From: Chryseobacterium hagamense
GTDB lineage: Bacteria; Bacteroidota; Bacteroidia; Flavobacteriales; Weeksellaceae
Reading direction: 5' to 3'
Assembly (NCBI RefSeq): GCF_007991455.1
Contig: NZ_BJYJ01000001.1
Location: 496,001 to 560,000 of the forward strand
Length of the DNA: 64,000 nucleotides
Shown here: positions 18,348 through 27,528 of the stretch, piece by piece
How positions within the stretch are numbered: the first letter of the stretch is position 1
Layout: every line of letters starts with the position of its first letter
Notes under the pieces: generated by a model
What the model was told of the DNA's origin: nothing
The model's database searches: none
What the model saw: only the letters and a program-made list of their open reading frames with translations
Translations under genes and position numbers: made by a program

Positions 18348-18985
18348 GGAAAACCATTGAACATTCAGAGGTTTTTATTTCGTTTGAAAGAAATTTTATT
18401 GTTCCGTTAAAATTAAGTTTTTCTGGATGAGTATTTTTGGATATGGCAGAAACATAAGTATCGAGAATAAGGTATTGAAATTTTTTAAATCCCATCAGCG
18501 GAAATCAAAGCTTTTCATTAGTGACTTACCTCTGTGATCATTACAAAATTTAACCATAAAGAAGCAAAAGATATTCATACTGCTTATTCAGGTTTAATGC
18601 TCTGTACCAAAGTAAACGAACGAAAGTTTCAAAAATTCTTGATTTTTTTAGTATTAAGAGAAGAGATTCAAAGGGTTCGCGTACTCTCTAATACTACGTT
18701 GAGATCCTCAGGATGGAAAACATTACTTTTAAATTTGATGCTTTATCTTTAAAAAACGAAAATCCAGATGCCTGAGGTTATTCGAAGTCATGGGATTTCT
18801 GGAAAACTCCTTTTGTCATTTCGTAGAAATCTAAACGTGAATCTTTTCATACTATTCTCTAATACGATGTTGAGATCCATACAGGATGACAAAAAGAACG
18901 TAAAAATTTTTAAAGTAAACGCAAACATCTGTGAAAATCCTGCTAATCTTTGGTTAAAAATAACAATGCAGGAGATAGAATATAA

Positions 18986-19016
18986 AAAATCCGGAAGCCT
19001 GAGGTTTCCGGATTTT
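18986..19016 (-). terminator. Thiolase terminator
   Basis: AAAATCCGGAA / TTTCCGGATTTT stem with an 8-nt loop, 20 bp after the thiolase stop. Confidence 0.8.
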
Positions 19017-19035
19017 AAATACAGGTCATTAAATA

Positions 19036-20217
19036 TTACTGCATATTTTCGATAACCATGGCAGAAGCGCCTCCGCCTCCGTTGCAGATGGCAGCCGCTC
19101 CGTACCTGCCGTTATTCTGTTTCAATACGTTAATCAGAGTAACGATAATTCTTGAGCCTGAACTTCCCAGCGGGTGACCGATAGCTACAGCCCCTCCGTG
19201 CACATTCACTTTGGAAGCATCAAGACCTAAAATTTTATTATTTGCCAGGCCTACTACCGAGAAAGCTTCGTTAAATTCGAAGAAATCAATGTCGGAAACT
19301 TCCAGACCTGCTTTTTTAAGAGCGATCGGCAATGCTTTTGACGGTGCAGTGGTAAAATCTTCAGGAGCCTGGGCAGCATCCGCGTAAGAAACGATTCTTG
19401 CCAATGGCTTCAGACCCAATTCCTCCATTTTTTCCCTGGAAACCAGGATCAGTGCAGATGCTCCGTCGTTCAAAGTAGATGCGTTGGCTGCCGTTACGGT
19501 TCCTTCTTCTTTTTTGAAAACCGTAGGAAGCGTAGGAATACGGTCGAAGTTTACGGTTTTATATTCTTCGTCTTCAGCAAATACAACAGGATCCCCTTTT
19601 CTCTGAGGAATTTCTACCGGCACTACCTCATCGGCAAATTTTCCCTCACTCCATGCTTTGGCTGCTCTTTTATAAGATTCGATGGCGAAGTTATCCTGCT
19701 CTTCCCTGGATATATTGTAGTCCGTGGCGCATTTTTCTGCACAAACGCCCATGTGTACTTTATTGTAAACATCGGTCAGCCCGTCCAGGACCATTCCGTC
19801 CTGCATTTTTACATCTCCTAATTTGGCCGCATTCCTTGCATTATAATAATGTGGTACGGAAGACATATTTTCCATTCCACCGGCTACGATAACATCTGCA
19901 TCGCCGGCCTTGATGGCCTGTGCTGCCATCGAAACGGCTTTCATTCCTGAAGCACATACTTTATTGATGGTCGTGGAAGGGGTTTCATCGGAAAGTCCTG
20001 CCCCGATCGCCACCTGTCGTGCAGGAGCCTGGCCTTCCCCAGCCTGTAAAACGTTCCCCATATAGATTTCCTGAACCTGCTTCGGATCAAGACCGATTTT
20101 GTCTAATGCTCCCTTTACGGCAACAGCTCCCAACTTTGTAGCCGGAACCGTTGATAAACTTCCCAAAAAACTTCCCATCGGCGTTCTTACTGCGGAAACG
20201 ATGAATACTTCTTTCAT
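19036..20217 (-). CDS. Acetyl-CoA C-acyltransferase (thiolase II type)
   Basis: A 393-residue cytoplasmic thiolase that condenses or cleaves acyl-CoA plus acetyl-CoA. The nucleophile is C88 in NKVCASGMKA; the second-half motifs are NEAFSVV, GGAVAIGHPLGSSGSR (catalytic His near 347) and ICNGGGGASA (catalytic Cys near 378). Length and motifs fit acetoacetyl-CoA thiolase (AtoB/PhaA), and ketothiolase activity in beta-oxidation is also possible. The mevalonate route seen elsewhere in the window would need such an enzyme, but the genes are not linked. A strong terminator follows. Confidence 0.93.
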   Translation of the reverse strand: MKEVFIVSAVRTPMGSFLGSLSTVPATKLGAVAVKGALDKIGLDPKQVQEIYMGNVLQAGEGQAPARQVAIGAGLSDETPSTTINKVCASGMKAVSMAAQAIKAGDADVIVAGGMENMSSVPHYYNARNAAKLGDVKMQDGMVLDGLTDVYNKVHMGVCAEKCATDYNISREEQDNFAIESYKRAAKAWSEGKFADEVVPVEIPQRKGDPVVFAEDEEYKTVNFDRIPTLPTVFKKEEGTVTAANASTLNDGASALILVSREKMEELGLKPLARIVSYADAAQAPEDFTTAPSKALPIALKKAGLEVSDIDFFEFNEAFSVVGLANNKILGLDASKVNVHGGAVAIGHPLGSSGSRIIVTLINVLKQNNGRYGAAAICNGGGGASAMVIENMQ

Positions 20218-20268
20218 TTTATAATTCTATTTTTTATTTAGTTATGATGGAATCCCGTGATTCCGGTG

Positions 20269-20658
20269 TTATGATTTTATTTTAGTGTTTCCGGTGAACA
20301 TAATAATGAATGCTCCTAAAAACTCTACGATCCATCCCCATCTGAGCTTTACAATTCCGGCTAATTTATCCTGCCACGATTTGAAAGGCATAAAGCTGAA
20401 ATACTGGGATGCCTGGAACCTTACGGCAAATAAGGTAAAAAGGAACAGGAGAACCAGCAGAACAGCGGAAATCTTCGTTATTTTCACGCTGTTGTTTACA
20501 ATTCCGAACAGGGCTACCGCCGAAAGTACCCAGCCTATCACAGCTAAGGAATGATCCAGCTTCCAGTAGTTCCAGTTCCCGATAACCGGTACATGCACCA
20601 GAGGCAAAAAGCTTCCGGCCACCACCAAGAGTATACCTAATATCTGAATATTTTTCAT
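20269..20658 (-). CDS. Small four-helix membrane protein
   Basis: A 129-residue protein of unknown function with about four hydrophobic segments: ILGILLVVAGSFLPLV, SLAVIGWVLSAVALFGIV, ISAVLLVLLFLFTLFAV and WIVEFLGAFIIMF. The loop WNYWKLDHSLA between the first two is tryptophan-rich. I place the start at ATG 20658 (MKNIQILGI); the longer reading uses a GTG inside the upstream terminator hairpin. It is 51 bp upstream of the thiolase gene and in the same direction, so it could share its transcript. I do not recognise a family with a known function. Confidence 0.7.
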   Translation of the reverse strand: MKNIQILGILLVVAGSFLPLVHVPVIGNWNYWKLDHSLAVIGWVLSAVALFGIVNNSVKITKISAVLLVLLFLFTLFAVRFQASQYFSFMPFKSWQDKLAGIVKLRWGWIVEFLGAFIIMFTGNTKIKS

Positions 20659-20686
20659 GTTTCTTAAAATGCCAAAATACAAAAAA

Positions 20687-20711
20687 AAACACACTTTAAA
20701 AAAGCGTGTTT
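20687..20711 (-). terminator. Terminator of the sigma/anti-sigma operon
   Basis: AAACACAC / GCGTGTTT stem with A and T tracts, about 95 bp past the stop at 20807. Confidence 0.65.
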
Positions 20712-20806
20712 CAAAAACAGTAATTTTCTGTTAACTAACAATTAATATTAATAATTCCAGCAGAATATTTAAAAGTTTATAAAAAATAATCAGCATTATT
20801 ACCAAT

Positions 20807-21901
20807 TTAAAAATAAACATTCAAAAGTTCGATACCGATCTGCAGCCCGTATTTGTTGGTAAGCTTTGCATTATTATTAAATGCCGGCGTAAAATCCTTC
20901 TGTACAAATACATTGATGCCCCCATATCCGATGCCGAGTTTCCCTCCGACGATGATATCGTTGACGCCATGGTTCAGGGTTTCCTTTTCTACGATCCTTT
21001 TACTTACTTCGTTCGAATACTTGTTGTAAATAGTGCTGGTGATGCGGATATTGCTATAAAATCCTGCGATAATGCTCAGTTGCCTGGATCTGTTATCCAG
21101 ATAGCTTGTCCCGTTATAGTTTATATATTTAGGATTCAGAACAAACCTTAATTCGAGCGGAATATGCAGATAATAGTTATAAAGATAAGTATCCTTCAGA
21201 TTCCCTTTGGTAAAGTCGGCTATGCCCAAGGTATTATTTTCCTGGCTGAATACCCTGCCGTATTTTGCTTTTCCTTTGTCCCAACGATACCCTAACCCAA
21301 GCCGGTAAAATACCGGGCTGCCGAATTTCCCGAGCTGGTCTTCATATTTTATGACAAATAAGGAAGAATTGAGCACCGTGTTTTTAAAATCCGAGCTTTT
21401 ATCGAAAAAGCCAAGAGGCTTATCTTTAGCGGTATACCCTGTTCCGGTAAGGGCGATACTGTATTGCCAGTTGTGGAGGTAATCCGCCGGCACTTTCTTG
21501 TCATTATCCAGACTTAATTTTATACCGCCCATTCCGAACATAATCTGATTTTTATATTGGTGAAGCGTGTCTTTCGGATTCAGTACTGCGTTTTTTACGA
21601 TTTCACGGGTCGCTTCTTCAAGCTCGGATTTTCGGGCATCCACTTTTTCATTGATGGCCTTTTCGTATTTTGAGGCAATTTCAGCGCGCTGCCTTTGCTT
21701 TTCATCAAGGGTAATTTTCTCCTCTTTAAAACGCTTATCGATGGCATCAAGCTCTTTGCTCATGTTGATTTTTTCGGCATAAACGATGCTGTCTACTTTT
21801 CTCGAATAGTTTTTGACCGAAGTGCTCAGATAAGGACTCTCTTGTGCAAAAGCCAGGGAACAGGCAGTAAAAGCAGTCAGCAGCGCAATCTTTTTTTTCA
21901 T
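20807..21901 (-). CDS. Outer-membrane barrel protein with coiled-coil N-terminus
   Basis: A 364-residue exported protein (signal peptide MKKKIALLTAFTACSLAFAQ). Residues about 30-105 are highly charged and helical (MSKELDAIDKRFKEEKITLDEKQRQRAEIASKY-like heptads), likely a periplasmic coiled coil. The rest alternates aromatic and polar residues and ends in LLNVYF with a terminal aromatic, typical of an outer-membrane beta-barrel. It is the last gene of an operon with an ECF sigma factor and an anti-sigma-like gene, 170 bp downstream of the latter. Its job is unknown; a cell-envelope sensor or an effector of the sigma regulon is plausible. Confidence 0.72.
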   Translation of the reverse strand: MKKKIALLTAFTACSLAFAQESPYLSTSVKNYSRKVDSIVYAEKINMSKELDAIDKRFKEEKITLDEKQRQRAEIASKYEKAINEKVDARKSELEEATREIVKNAVLNPKDTLHQYKNQIMFGMGGIKLSLDNDKKVPADYLHNWQYSIALTGTGYTAKDKPLGFFDKSSDFKNTVLNSSLFVIKYEDQLGKFGSPVFYRLGLGYRWDKGKAKYGRVFSQENNTLGIADFTKGNLKDTYLYNYYLHIPLELRFVLNPKYINYNGTSYLDNRSRQLSIIAGFYSNIRITSTIYNKYSNEVSKRIVEKETLNHGVNDIIVGGKLGIGYGGINVFVQKDFTPAFNNNAKLTNKYGLQIGIELLNVYF

Positions 21902-22071
21902 GTATTTTTATTTTATTGTTACGTATTTATGCAGATCCGGAGTAGACATCCGATGGATGGAGCGGAAGTTTCCTTTAATTTTACAGCCGAGGCCCTCGGA
22001 TTCATCCCGGATTCACATTATTTCTGGACCGCTCATGAAAATGAACAGGTAATGAAATCACTGTTTTAAAC

Positions 22072-22752
22072 TTATTTCATATCCGAATAAACGGTAACTC
22101 CCAATACCGTTACATTTTCAACTTTAGGCCTGTCAAAATTGAAGACCCCGAATTTTACGGCATCGGTACCGGACGGTCTGGAGGTTTTATCAAACTCCCT
22201 TCCGAGAAGAAGCTCATTGGCGCTGATGTAGCTTGTTTTTCTTTCCGCCGCTACCGTCCTATCGGATACAGAAGGAATTGTATTTTCAATTTTTACGGGT
22301 ATCACTTGGGCAATATGCTGTGGCTGTACCGCAGCGTGTTGTATGCTGACCGGTGAAATTTCAGGCTGCATTACTTTGATTTCTGCTTCTGTTTCGGCCT
22401 GGTTTTTCGGAATACCGGCGGTTGCTTTTATTTCTTTTTTCTGATTTGCTGCCTCGCCTGAAACAACGGGCTTTGAGAATTCAGGATAAATCATTCTTTT
22501 CGATCCTTCTTTCATTACATACACCGGTTTCTTAAATCCTGAAGAATTCTGATACTTCAGATATAAGACCGTTCCGAGGGAAACCATCAGCAAAACCACC
22601 GCAGCATATTTCCACCAGAGTGAAGAACCCTTCGGGGTACGTTCAGGTATTTCCTCTAAGGTTTCGTCCAGCCTATCCCATAAACCGGCAGAGGGCTTCG
22701 CTTCCATTTCCTCATAACCCGATTTCAGTTTATTCAGCATACTGTTTTTCAT
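22072..22752 (-). CDS. Single-pass membrane protein, probable anti-sigma factor
   Basis: A 226-residue protein. The N-terminal ~40 residues (LNKLKSGYEEMEAKPSAGLWDRLDETLEE) are helical and face the cytoplasm, the size of a short sigma-binding module. One membrane segment follows at about 46-65 (WWKYAAVVLLMVSLGTVLYL). The periplasmic part is Lys/Glu/Pro-rich and low in structure. It overlaps the end of the ECF sigma gene by 23 bp, so the two are translationally coupled, which is the main argument for an anti-sigma role. It has no zinc-binding HxxxCxxC motif. A second in-frame ATG at 22740 is also a possible start. Confidence 0.7.
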   Translation of the reverse strand: MKNSMLNKLKSGYEEMEAKPSAGLWDRLDETLEEIPERTPKGSSLWWKYAAVVLLMVSLGTVLYLKYQNSSGFKKPVYVMKEGSKRMIYPEFSKPVVSGEAANQKKEIKATAGIPKNQAETEAEIKVMQPEISPVSIQHAAVQPQHIAQVIPVKIENTIPSVSDRTVAAERKTSYISANELLLGREFDKTSRPSGTDAVKFGVFNFDRPKVENVTVLGVTVYSDMK

Positions 22753-23275
22753 CTTTTTTTTGTTTTAAAAAACCGGTAAGCCATTTTTTGGATTTGCTCA
22801 GCTGGCTTTTGCTGGTGCCCTCGGAAATGTTCAAAATCTCCGCGATTTCATGATGCTTTTTATCTTCAAATACATACAGATTGAAAATCAGCCTGTAGCC
22901 GTCCGGCATTTTCGAGAAAATTTCTTCCATATCAATTTCTTCGGTTTCATCTTCCCAGTAATCATCCGTACTTTCCAGCTCACTGACCTCAACATCGGAA
23001 TACAGGATGTTCTTATTTTTCCTTATGAAACTGATGGAATTATTCACCACGATTTTCCTCAGCCAGAACGGAAAGCTTTTCCATTCCCTGCACTCATCAA
23101 TTTTTGAAAAGCAGGTAAAAAAGGAATTCATCAGAATATCTTCGGCATCATGGAGATTATTGACATAAGAATTGGCGATGGCCAGCATCTTCGCTGACAG
23201 CAGGTCGTAAAGTGCTTTCTGCCCTTTACGATCATGCTTTTTTGCCAGCTTAAAGTTCTCTTCCAAGTTCCTCAT
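22730..23275 (-). CDS. ECF-family RNA polymerase sigma factor
   Basis: A 181-residue sigma-70 family factor. Region 2 spans about 20-85 (LYDLLSAKMLAIANSYVNNLHDAEDILMNSFF, the -10 recognition helix pattern), and region 4 about 120-175 with the HTH HEIAEILNISEGTSKSQLSKSKKWL. A Glu/Asp-rich linker lies between them. I start it at ATG 23275 (MRNLEENF); a longer reading adds ten residues without support. It leads the operon with an anti-sigma-like gene (23-bp overlap) and an outer-membrane protein. The trigger is unknown. Confidence 0.9.
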   Translation of the reverse strand: MRNLEENFKLAKKHDRKGQKALYDLLSAKMLAIANSYVNNLHDAEDILMNSFFTCFSKIDECREWKSFPFWLRKIVVNNSISFIRKNKNILYSDVEVSELESTDDYWEDETEEIDMEEIFSKMPDGYRLIFNLYVFEDKKHHEIAEILNISEGTSKSQLSKSKKWLTGFLKQKKDEKQYAE

Positions 23276-23333
23276 GGTTCTGTTTCTATCTATAAGACGC
23301 GGCATTTTTCAAAAGGTTGCCTGAAAAACAAAA

Positions 23334-23364
23334 AAAATTGCACTTTTTTTCAAAGTGCAATTTA
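23334..23364 (-). terminator. Terminator of the nucleoside permease gene
   Basis: AAATTGCACTTT / AAAGTGCAATTT, perfect 12-bp stem, 26 bp after the stop at 23390. Confidence 0.85.
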
Positions 23365-23389
23365 ATATTTTGATAATTAATTAAATAAA

Positions 23390-24724
23390 TTAATGTTTTA
23401 CTTCCTGAATTTCGTTGGGATTGTGTTGATGTTTGAAGATGATAGCAAAAGCAACAGTAACAATCAGGGCATAGCCAGCGAAGATGTACCATGATGTCTG
23501 CCATCCCGCAAGTTGCAACACAGGGTCCGATTGTGAAAAGACATAATGGTTTACCACTTCCTGAGCACCCAGCATTCCTATCGTTGCACCGAATCCGTTG
23601 GTCATCATCATAAAAACACCCTGTGCGCTTGAACGGATGCTCCTATCGGTTTCCTTATCTACAAATAATGAACCTGATACATTAAAGAAGTCAAATGCGA
23701 TACCATAAACAATCATGGATAGAATGAACATCCAGACACCACCACCAGGATTTCCGAGCCCAAACAATCCGAATCTTAGAAACCAGGCGAACATTGCCAT
23801 AAGCATCACTTTTTTAATCCCGTACCGTTTTAAGAAAAATGGTATCAGCAATATACATAGGGTTTCGGATACCTGCGACAAAGAAATAAGCGCGTTGGCA
23901 TTATTGGAACCCCAGGTATTTGCGTATTCTGGGATTGCTTTAAAGCTTGTGATAAACGGATTGGCATATCCGTTTGTTATCTGCAAAGAAACGCCCAGGA
24001 ACATAGAGAAGATGAAGAAAATCGCCATCTTTTTTTCTTTAAACAAAGCAAAAGCCTTTAACCCCAAGGCATCGGAGAGCGTTCTTTTTTCTTTACTGGT
24101 ATTCACTTCACACTTAGGCAGCGTGAAGGAATAAAGGAAAAGGATGATCCCTAAAATTCCCGAAACAAAAAACTGGCTGTAACTGTTCTGAAAGCTTGGA
24201 AAGTTGGTATTATTAGAAAAATTAAAGGTCAGGCCTCCGTTCTGGATCCCTGCAAAATTTACGAAGAGCATGGCACAGATAAAGCCTACGGTACCTAATG
24301 TACGGATGGGCGGAAATGATCTGATGGTATCATAATTATTATTGACCAGGACTGTATAAGCCACCGAATTGGAAAGAGCGATTGTCGGCATATAAAACGT
24401 CACACTCAGACTGTAAAGAATAAAAAGTCTGGAAAATTCGACATCATTCCCTGCAGACATTCCATAATAACCGGCCCAGATCAGAAAAACGGCTGCCAGA
24501 AAGTGTGAAATCCCGAGCAGCTTCTGAGCCTGGATCCAGCGGTCTGCTATAATTCCCATAATCGCAGGCATAAAAATCGATACGATACCCTGCATGGCAT
24601 AAAATAATCCTATTTTGGAGCCCAGTCCCACAGAGCCCAGATAGTTTCCCATGGAGGTAAGATAAGCTCCCCAGACTCCAAACTGCAGGAAGCTAAGGAT
24701 AATCAAACGTAATTTTAAATTCAT
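23390..24724 (-). CDS. Nucleoside:H+ symporter (NupG family)
   Basis: A 444-residue inner-membrane transporter of the NHS branch of the major facilitator superfamily (NupG/XapB), importing nucleosides with protons. Family features: the start LRLIILSFLQFGVWGAYLTSMGNYL, IMGIIADRWIQAQKLLG in the 2-3 loop, SFPPIRTLGTVGFI near residue 140, and YGIAFDFFNVSGSLFVDKE in the second half. About 12 segments. It is 20 bp downstream of the bifunctional-nuclease-type gene, so they may share a transcript; a perfect-stem terminator closes the unit. Confidence 0.88.
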   Translation of the reverse strand: MNLKLRLIILSFLQFGVWGAYLTSMGNYLGSVGLGSKIGLFYAMQGIVSIFMPAIMGIIADRWIQAQKLLGISHFLAAVFLIWAGYYGMSAGNDVEFSRLFILYSLSVTFYMPTIALSNSVAYTVLVNNNYDTIRSFPPIRTLGTVGFICAMLFVNFAGIQNGGLTFNFSNNTNFPSFQNSYSQFFVSGILGIILFLYSFTLPKCEVNTSKEKRTLSDALGLKAFALFKEKKMAIFFIFSMFLGVSLQITNGYANPFITSFKAIPEYANTWGSNNANALISLSQVSETLCILLIPFFLKRYGIKKVMLMAMFAWFLRFGLFGLGNPGGGVWMFILSMIVYGIAFDFFNVSGSLFVDKETDRSIRSSAQGVFMMMTNGFGATIGMLGAQEVVNHYVFSQSDPVLQLAGWQTSWYIFAGYALIVTVAFAIIFKHQHNPNEIQEVKH

Positions 24725-24744
24725 TTTATAATTGTAATATCTCT

Positions 24745-25344
24745 TTAATCGATTTTCTTTTTCCTCCTTTTGATCTCTTCCTGGATTTCCAGTGCCGTGT
24801 CGTAATCTTCTTCTTTTACGGCCTCATCGAGAAGCTTCTGGAGCTCTTCCATTGAAACGGACCTTAGGTTATCTTCGTCGTGGACCGTTTCCGAGAATGT
24901 TTCTTCTTCTTTGGAAACATCTTCCAGCTCAAGGAGGATCCCGGCTTCATTAAGCACCTGCTGAGTGGTAAAGATCGGCGCATCAAAACGTACCGCCATG
25001 GCTACGGCATCCGAAGTCCTTGCATCAAGGATGAGTTCTTCCTCCGTTGCTTTATTTTTAAAGTTGATATTTGAAAAGAATACCCCATCCACAATCTGGT
25101 AGATGATCACCGAAAGGAGTTCATAATTGGCAGAAACGATAAATTTTGTGAAAAGGTCGTGCGTAAGCGGGCGGGGCGGATGAATGTCTTTCTCAAGACC
25201 GAGAGAAATGGATTGTGCCTCGAAATTCCCTATAACAACAGGTAATTTAATGTGTGTTTCTTCATGTTCCAATAATAACGCGTACGCCCCGGATTGTGTC
25301 TGGCTGTACGATATTCCGCGAATAATTAACTGTTTATAATCCAT
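24745..25344 (-). CDS. Bifunctional nuclease family protein (BFN + UVR)
   Basis: A 199-residue cytoplasmic protein. Residues 1-135 form the BFN domain (DUF151) with LPVVIGNFEAQSISLGLE, PPRPLTHDLF and ILDARTSDAVAMAVRFDAPI, all typical. The C-terminal ~45 residues carry a UVR motif (LQKLLDEAVKEEDYDTALEIQEEIKRR), the UvrB/UvrC-interaction hairpin. Plant and bacterial BFN proteins have been described as bifunctional nucleases; the role in bacteria is not settled. A -7 box (TATATTTG) is just upstream. It leads a likely two-gene unit with the nucleoside permease, an interesting pairing if nucleic-acid products are taken up. Confidence 0.88.
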   Translation of the reverse strand: MDYKQLIIRGISYSQTQSGAYALLLEHEETHIKLPVVIGNFEAQSISLGLEKDIHPPRPLTHDLFTKFIVSANYELLSVIIYQIVDGVFFSNINFKNKATEEELILDARTSDAVAMAVRFDAPIFTTQQVLNEAGILLELEDVSKEEETFSETVHDEDNLRSVSMEELQKLLDEAVKEEDYDTALEIQEEIKRRKKKID

Positions 25345-25349
25345 AGCTA

Positions 25350-25357
25350 CAAATATA
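25350..25357 (-). promoter_or_regulatory. -7 box of the BFN gene
   Basis: TATATTTG on the minus strand only 6 bp before the ATG, so the transcript would be essentially leaderless or start further upstream. Confidence 0.45.
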
Positions 25358-25396
25358 GATTAATTTTTCAATGTTTTTTTTACTTTTAAACAAAAA

Positions 25397-25420
25397 TAAA
25401 AGCCCGAAACAGGGCTTTTA
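25397..25420 (-). terminator. etfA terminator
   Basis: TAAAAGCCC / GGGCTTTTA stem with A and T tracts, about 110 bp past the etfA stop. Confidence 0.75.
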
Positions 25421-25530
25421 TAGGTGAATGGTGAATTAACTCTGTTGTCAATTTTGCTTCGCAAGTGAATTTCAAAGTTTGCTTTAAAACTGACCGGCAA
25501 AGCGAACCGACTGTTGACAATTCACTTTTT

Positions 25531-26478
25531 TTATCCTTTCAGAGCTTTAATTTTCTCCGTCAGTGCAGGGATAATCTGGAAAGAATCCCCTACTACTCCG
25601 TAATCGGCAGATTTGAAGAACGGTGCTTCGGGATCGCTGTTGATTACGACGATGGTTTTTGAAGAGTTAACCCCGGCAAGGTGCTGGATAGCTCCGGAAA
25701 TTCCCACAGCAATGTAGAGATTCGGCGCAATGGCTTTCCCGGTCTGTCCCACGTGCTCGGTGTGAGGTCTCCATCCGATATCCGAAACCGGCTTCGAACA
25801 GGCTGTTGCCGCTCCTAAAACACCCGCCAGGTCTTCAATCATTCCCCAGTTTTCAGGACCTTTCAATCCTCTTCCTGCAGAAACCACGATTTCCGCTTCC
25901 TTAAGATCCAGTTTTCCTGAGCTCTGCTCATGGGAGATTACTTTGGTATCTTCATTGGCCACTGAAAGGTTTTTTACTTCTTCCGAACCGGAAACTGCAT
26001 TTTCCTTAACCCCGAAAGCATTCTGGGAAACGGTAACGATTACTTTTTCCCCTTTCGCTTTAGCATGCATATAGCCCTTTCCTGAGAACGCTCTTCTTTT
26101 TACCTGAAATGGAGAAAGGCTTTCCGGCGCTTCCAGCACATTGGTAATCAAAGAATATCCGTTCATTACTGCCAACATCGGTGCTACAGAGGATGCATCG
26201 GTTGTGTGAGGGAAAACGATGATGCTTCCGTCTGCCACTTCACTTACTGCCTGTGCATAGGCTTTAGCGGAGAAATTCTTAAGACCTTCGTCTTTAATGT
26301 TGATTACATTGGATGCTCCATACTTGTATAATAAATCTGAAGAATCGGTAGGGTTTACAGAGACTGCCGTTACGGTATCTCCGGCCTGGTCTGCTATTGC
26401 TTTAGCATAAGAAACCGCTTCAAAAGCCGCTTTTTTGTAAACTCCGTTTATATTTTCTGCGTATACGAATACTGCCAT
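25531..26478 (-). CDS. etfA: Electron transfer flavoprotein subunit alpha
   Basis: A 315-residue FAD-binding subunit of ETF, which passes electrons from acyl-CoA dehydrogenases to the quinone pool. The FAD domain shows [17 protein letters not shown], then [24 protein letters not shown] and [20 protein letters not shown], the family signature. The N-terminal half has the Rossmann-like ETF fold ([14 protein letters not shown]). It lies 114 bp downstream of etfB in the same direction, giving the usual beta-alpha pair. The spacer between them holds a GTTTAAGGTTTAA repeat phrase. Confidence 0.96.
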   Translation of the reverse strand: MAVFVYAENINGVYKKAAFEAVSYAKAIADQAGDTVTAVSVNPTDSSDLLYKYGASNVINIKDEGLKNFSAKAYAQAVSEVADGSIIVFPHTTDASSVAPMLAVMNGYSLITNVLEAPESLSPFQVKRRAFSGKGYMHAKAKGEKVIVTVSQNAFGVKENAVSGSEEVKNLSVANEDTKVISHEQSSGKLDLKEAEIVVSAGRGLKGPENWGMIEDLAGVLGAATACSKPVSDIGWRPHTEHVGQTGKAIAPNLYIAVGISGAIQHLAGVNSSKTIVVINSDPEAPFFKSADYGVVGDSFQIIPALTEKIKALKG

Positions 26479-26592
26479 TTTAGTTTTGTTTAAAGTTTAA
26501 GGTTTAATGTCCGAAGATCTGAGATTTTTTTATATTGAAATAATAAATAGGAATCCCGCCCTCTGGATCTTTTTACTTTTTACTTGGCTCTT

Positions 26593-27339
26593 TTAAATTA
26601 CTTTTGCTTCCTCGTGAAGTAATCTTACCAATTCGTCCAGGTTATCGGGAGAAACCATTTTCACGGCTGCTCTCGGCGGAACACTGTCATAAGATACCCC
26701 CTGAACTTTTACTTCGGATGAAACCGGTTCCACCACCTGCAAAGGTTTTGTTCTTGCCGACATGATCCCTCTCATGTTCGGGATAATCAGATCTTTCTCA
26801 TCTACCAATCCTTTCTGTCCTGCAATAACCGCAGGTAATTTAACGGAGATCGTTTCTTTTCCGCCTTCGATTTCTCTTACGGCAGTCGCCTCGCTTCCGT
26901 TGACATCCAAACCTACGGATGCATTTACAAAAGGCTGATTCAACAGCTGGGCAACCATTCCCGGAACCGAACCGCCGTTGTAATCCAGGGATTCTTTACC
27001 ACAAAGAATCAGATCATATCCTCCGTTCTGTGCTACCGCAGCGATTTCCTTCGCTGTTGAGTAGCTGTCTTTAGGATCAAGATTTACCCTTACCGCATCG
27101 TTTGCCCCGATGGCCAGTGCTTTTCTGATTACCGGTTCCGTAACTGCATCCCCTACATTGATTACCGTAACCGTTGCGCCCTGGGATTCCTGTAATTTGA
27201 TGGCTTTTGTCAGTGCAAATTCATCAAGCGGATTGATGACCCACTGGATTCCGTTTTTGTCGAATGCAGATTTATCTGCCGTAAAGTTGATCTTGGAAGT
27301 AGTATCCGGAACACTACTGATGCAAACTAATATTTTCAT
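26593..27339 (-). CDS. etfB: Electron transfer flavoprotein subunit beta
   Basis: A 248-residue ETF beta subunit, which binds AMP and pairs with EtfA. Family stretches: ILVCISSVPDTTSKI at the start, WVINPLDEFALTKAIKLQE, LILCGKESLDYNGGSVPGMVAQLL, and the recognition-loop-like region MRGIMSARTKPLQV. Length is normal. It is first of the etfB-etfA pair. No canonical -7 box was found in the 190-bp spacer upstream. Confidence 0.96.
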   Translation of the reverse strand: MKILVCISSVPDTTSKINFTADKSAFDKNGIQWVINPLDEFALTKAIKLQESQGATVTVINVGDAVTEPVIRKALAIGANDAVRVNLDPKDSYSTAKEIAAVAQNGGYDLILCGKESLDYNGGSVPGMVAQLLNQPFVNASVGLDVNGSEATAVREIEGGKETISVKLPAVIAGQKGLVDEKDLIIPNMRGIMSARTKPLQVVEPVSSEVKVQGVSYDSVPPRAAVKMVSPDNLDELVRLLHEEAKVI

Positions 27340-27528
27340 ATGTTGTTTAATTTTTACCTGCCTTATGTTGCCTTACGGTTTCATACGTGCTTTATTATTC
27401 TCTTTGGTATAAAAGCCGAAGGTTTTCATACCGGGATTTTCATTAAATTATGTTTTGCTAATATAAATAAAATATATATTATGCATGCATAATACTTACT
27501 AATTTATTATTCAGCGCATTAGATGTTT

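Larger units (their letters stand above)
18318..19035. repeat. Spacer with inverted/direct repeat remnants
   Basis: 718 bp without a credible gene. 18340-18347 is a -7 box for the upstream transporter. 'CTCTAATAC..CGTTGAGATCC' occurs at 18687 and again near 18855 as 'CTCTAATACGATGTTGAGATCC'. Around 18812-18895, CTTTTGTCATTTCGTAGAAATCT and GAGATCCATACAGGATGACAAAA form an imperfect inverted pair. 18925-18950 carries an ATCTGTGAAAATCCTG phrase like the ends of the 33677-34167 element. The last 30 bp are the thiolase terminator. Confidence 0.5.

Noticed and set aside
18534..19055. Two open frames (72 and 95 codons) in the spacer before the thiolase gene
   Set aside because: They run through repeat sequence and the thiolase terminator, have no promoter box at a sensible distance and no recognisable features.
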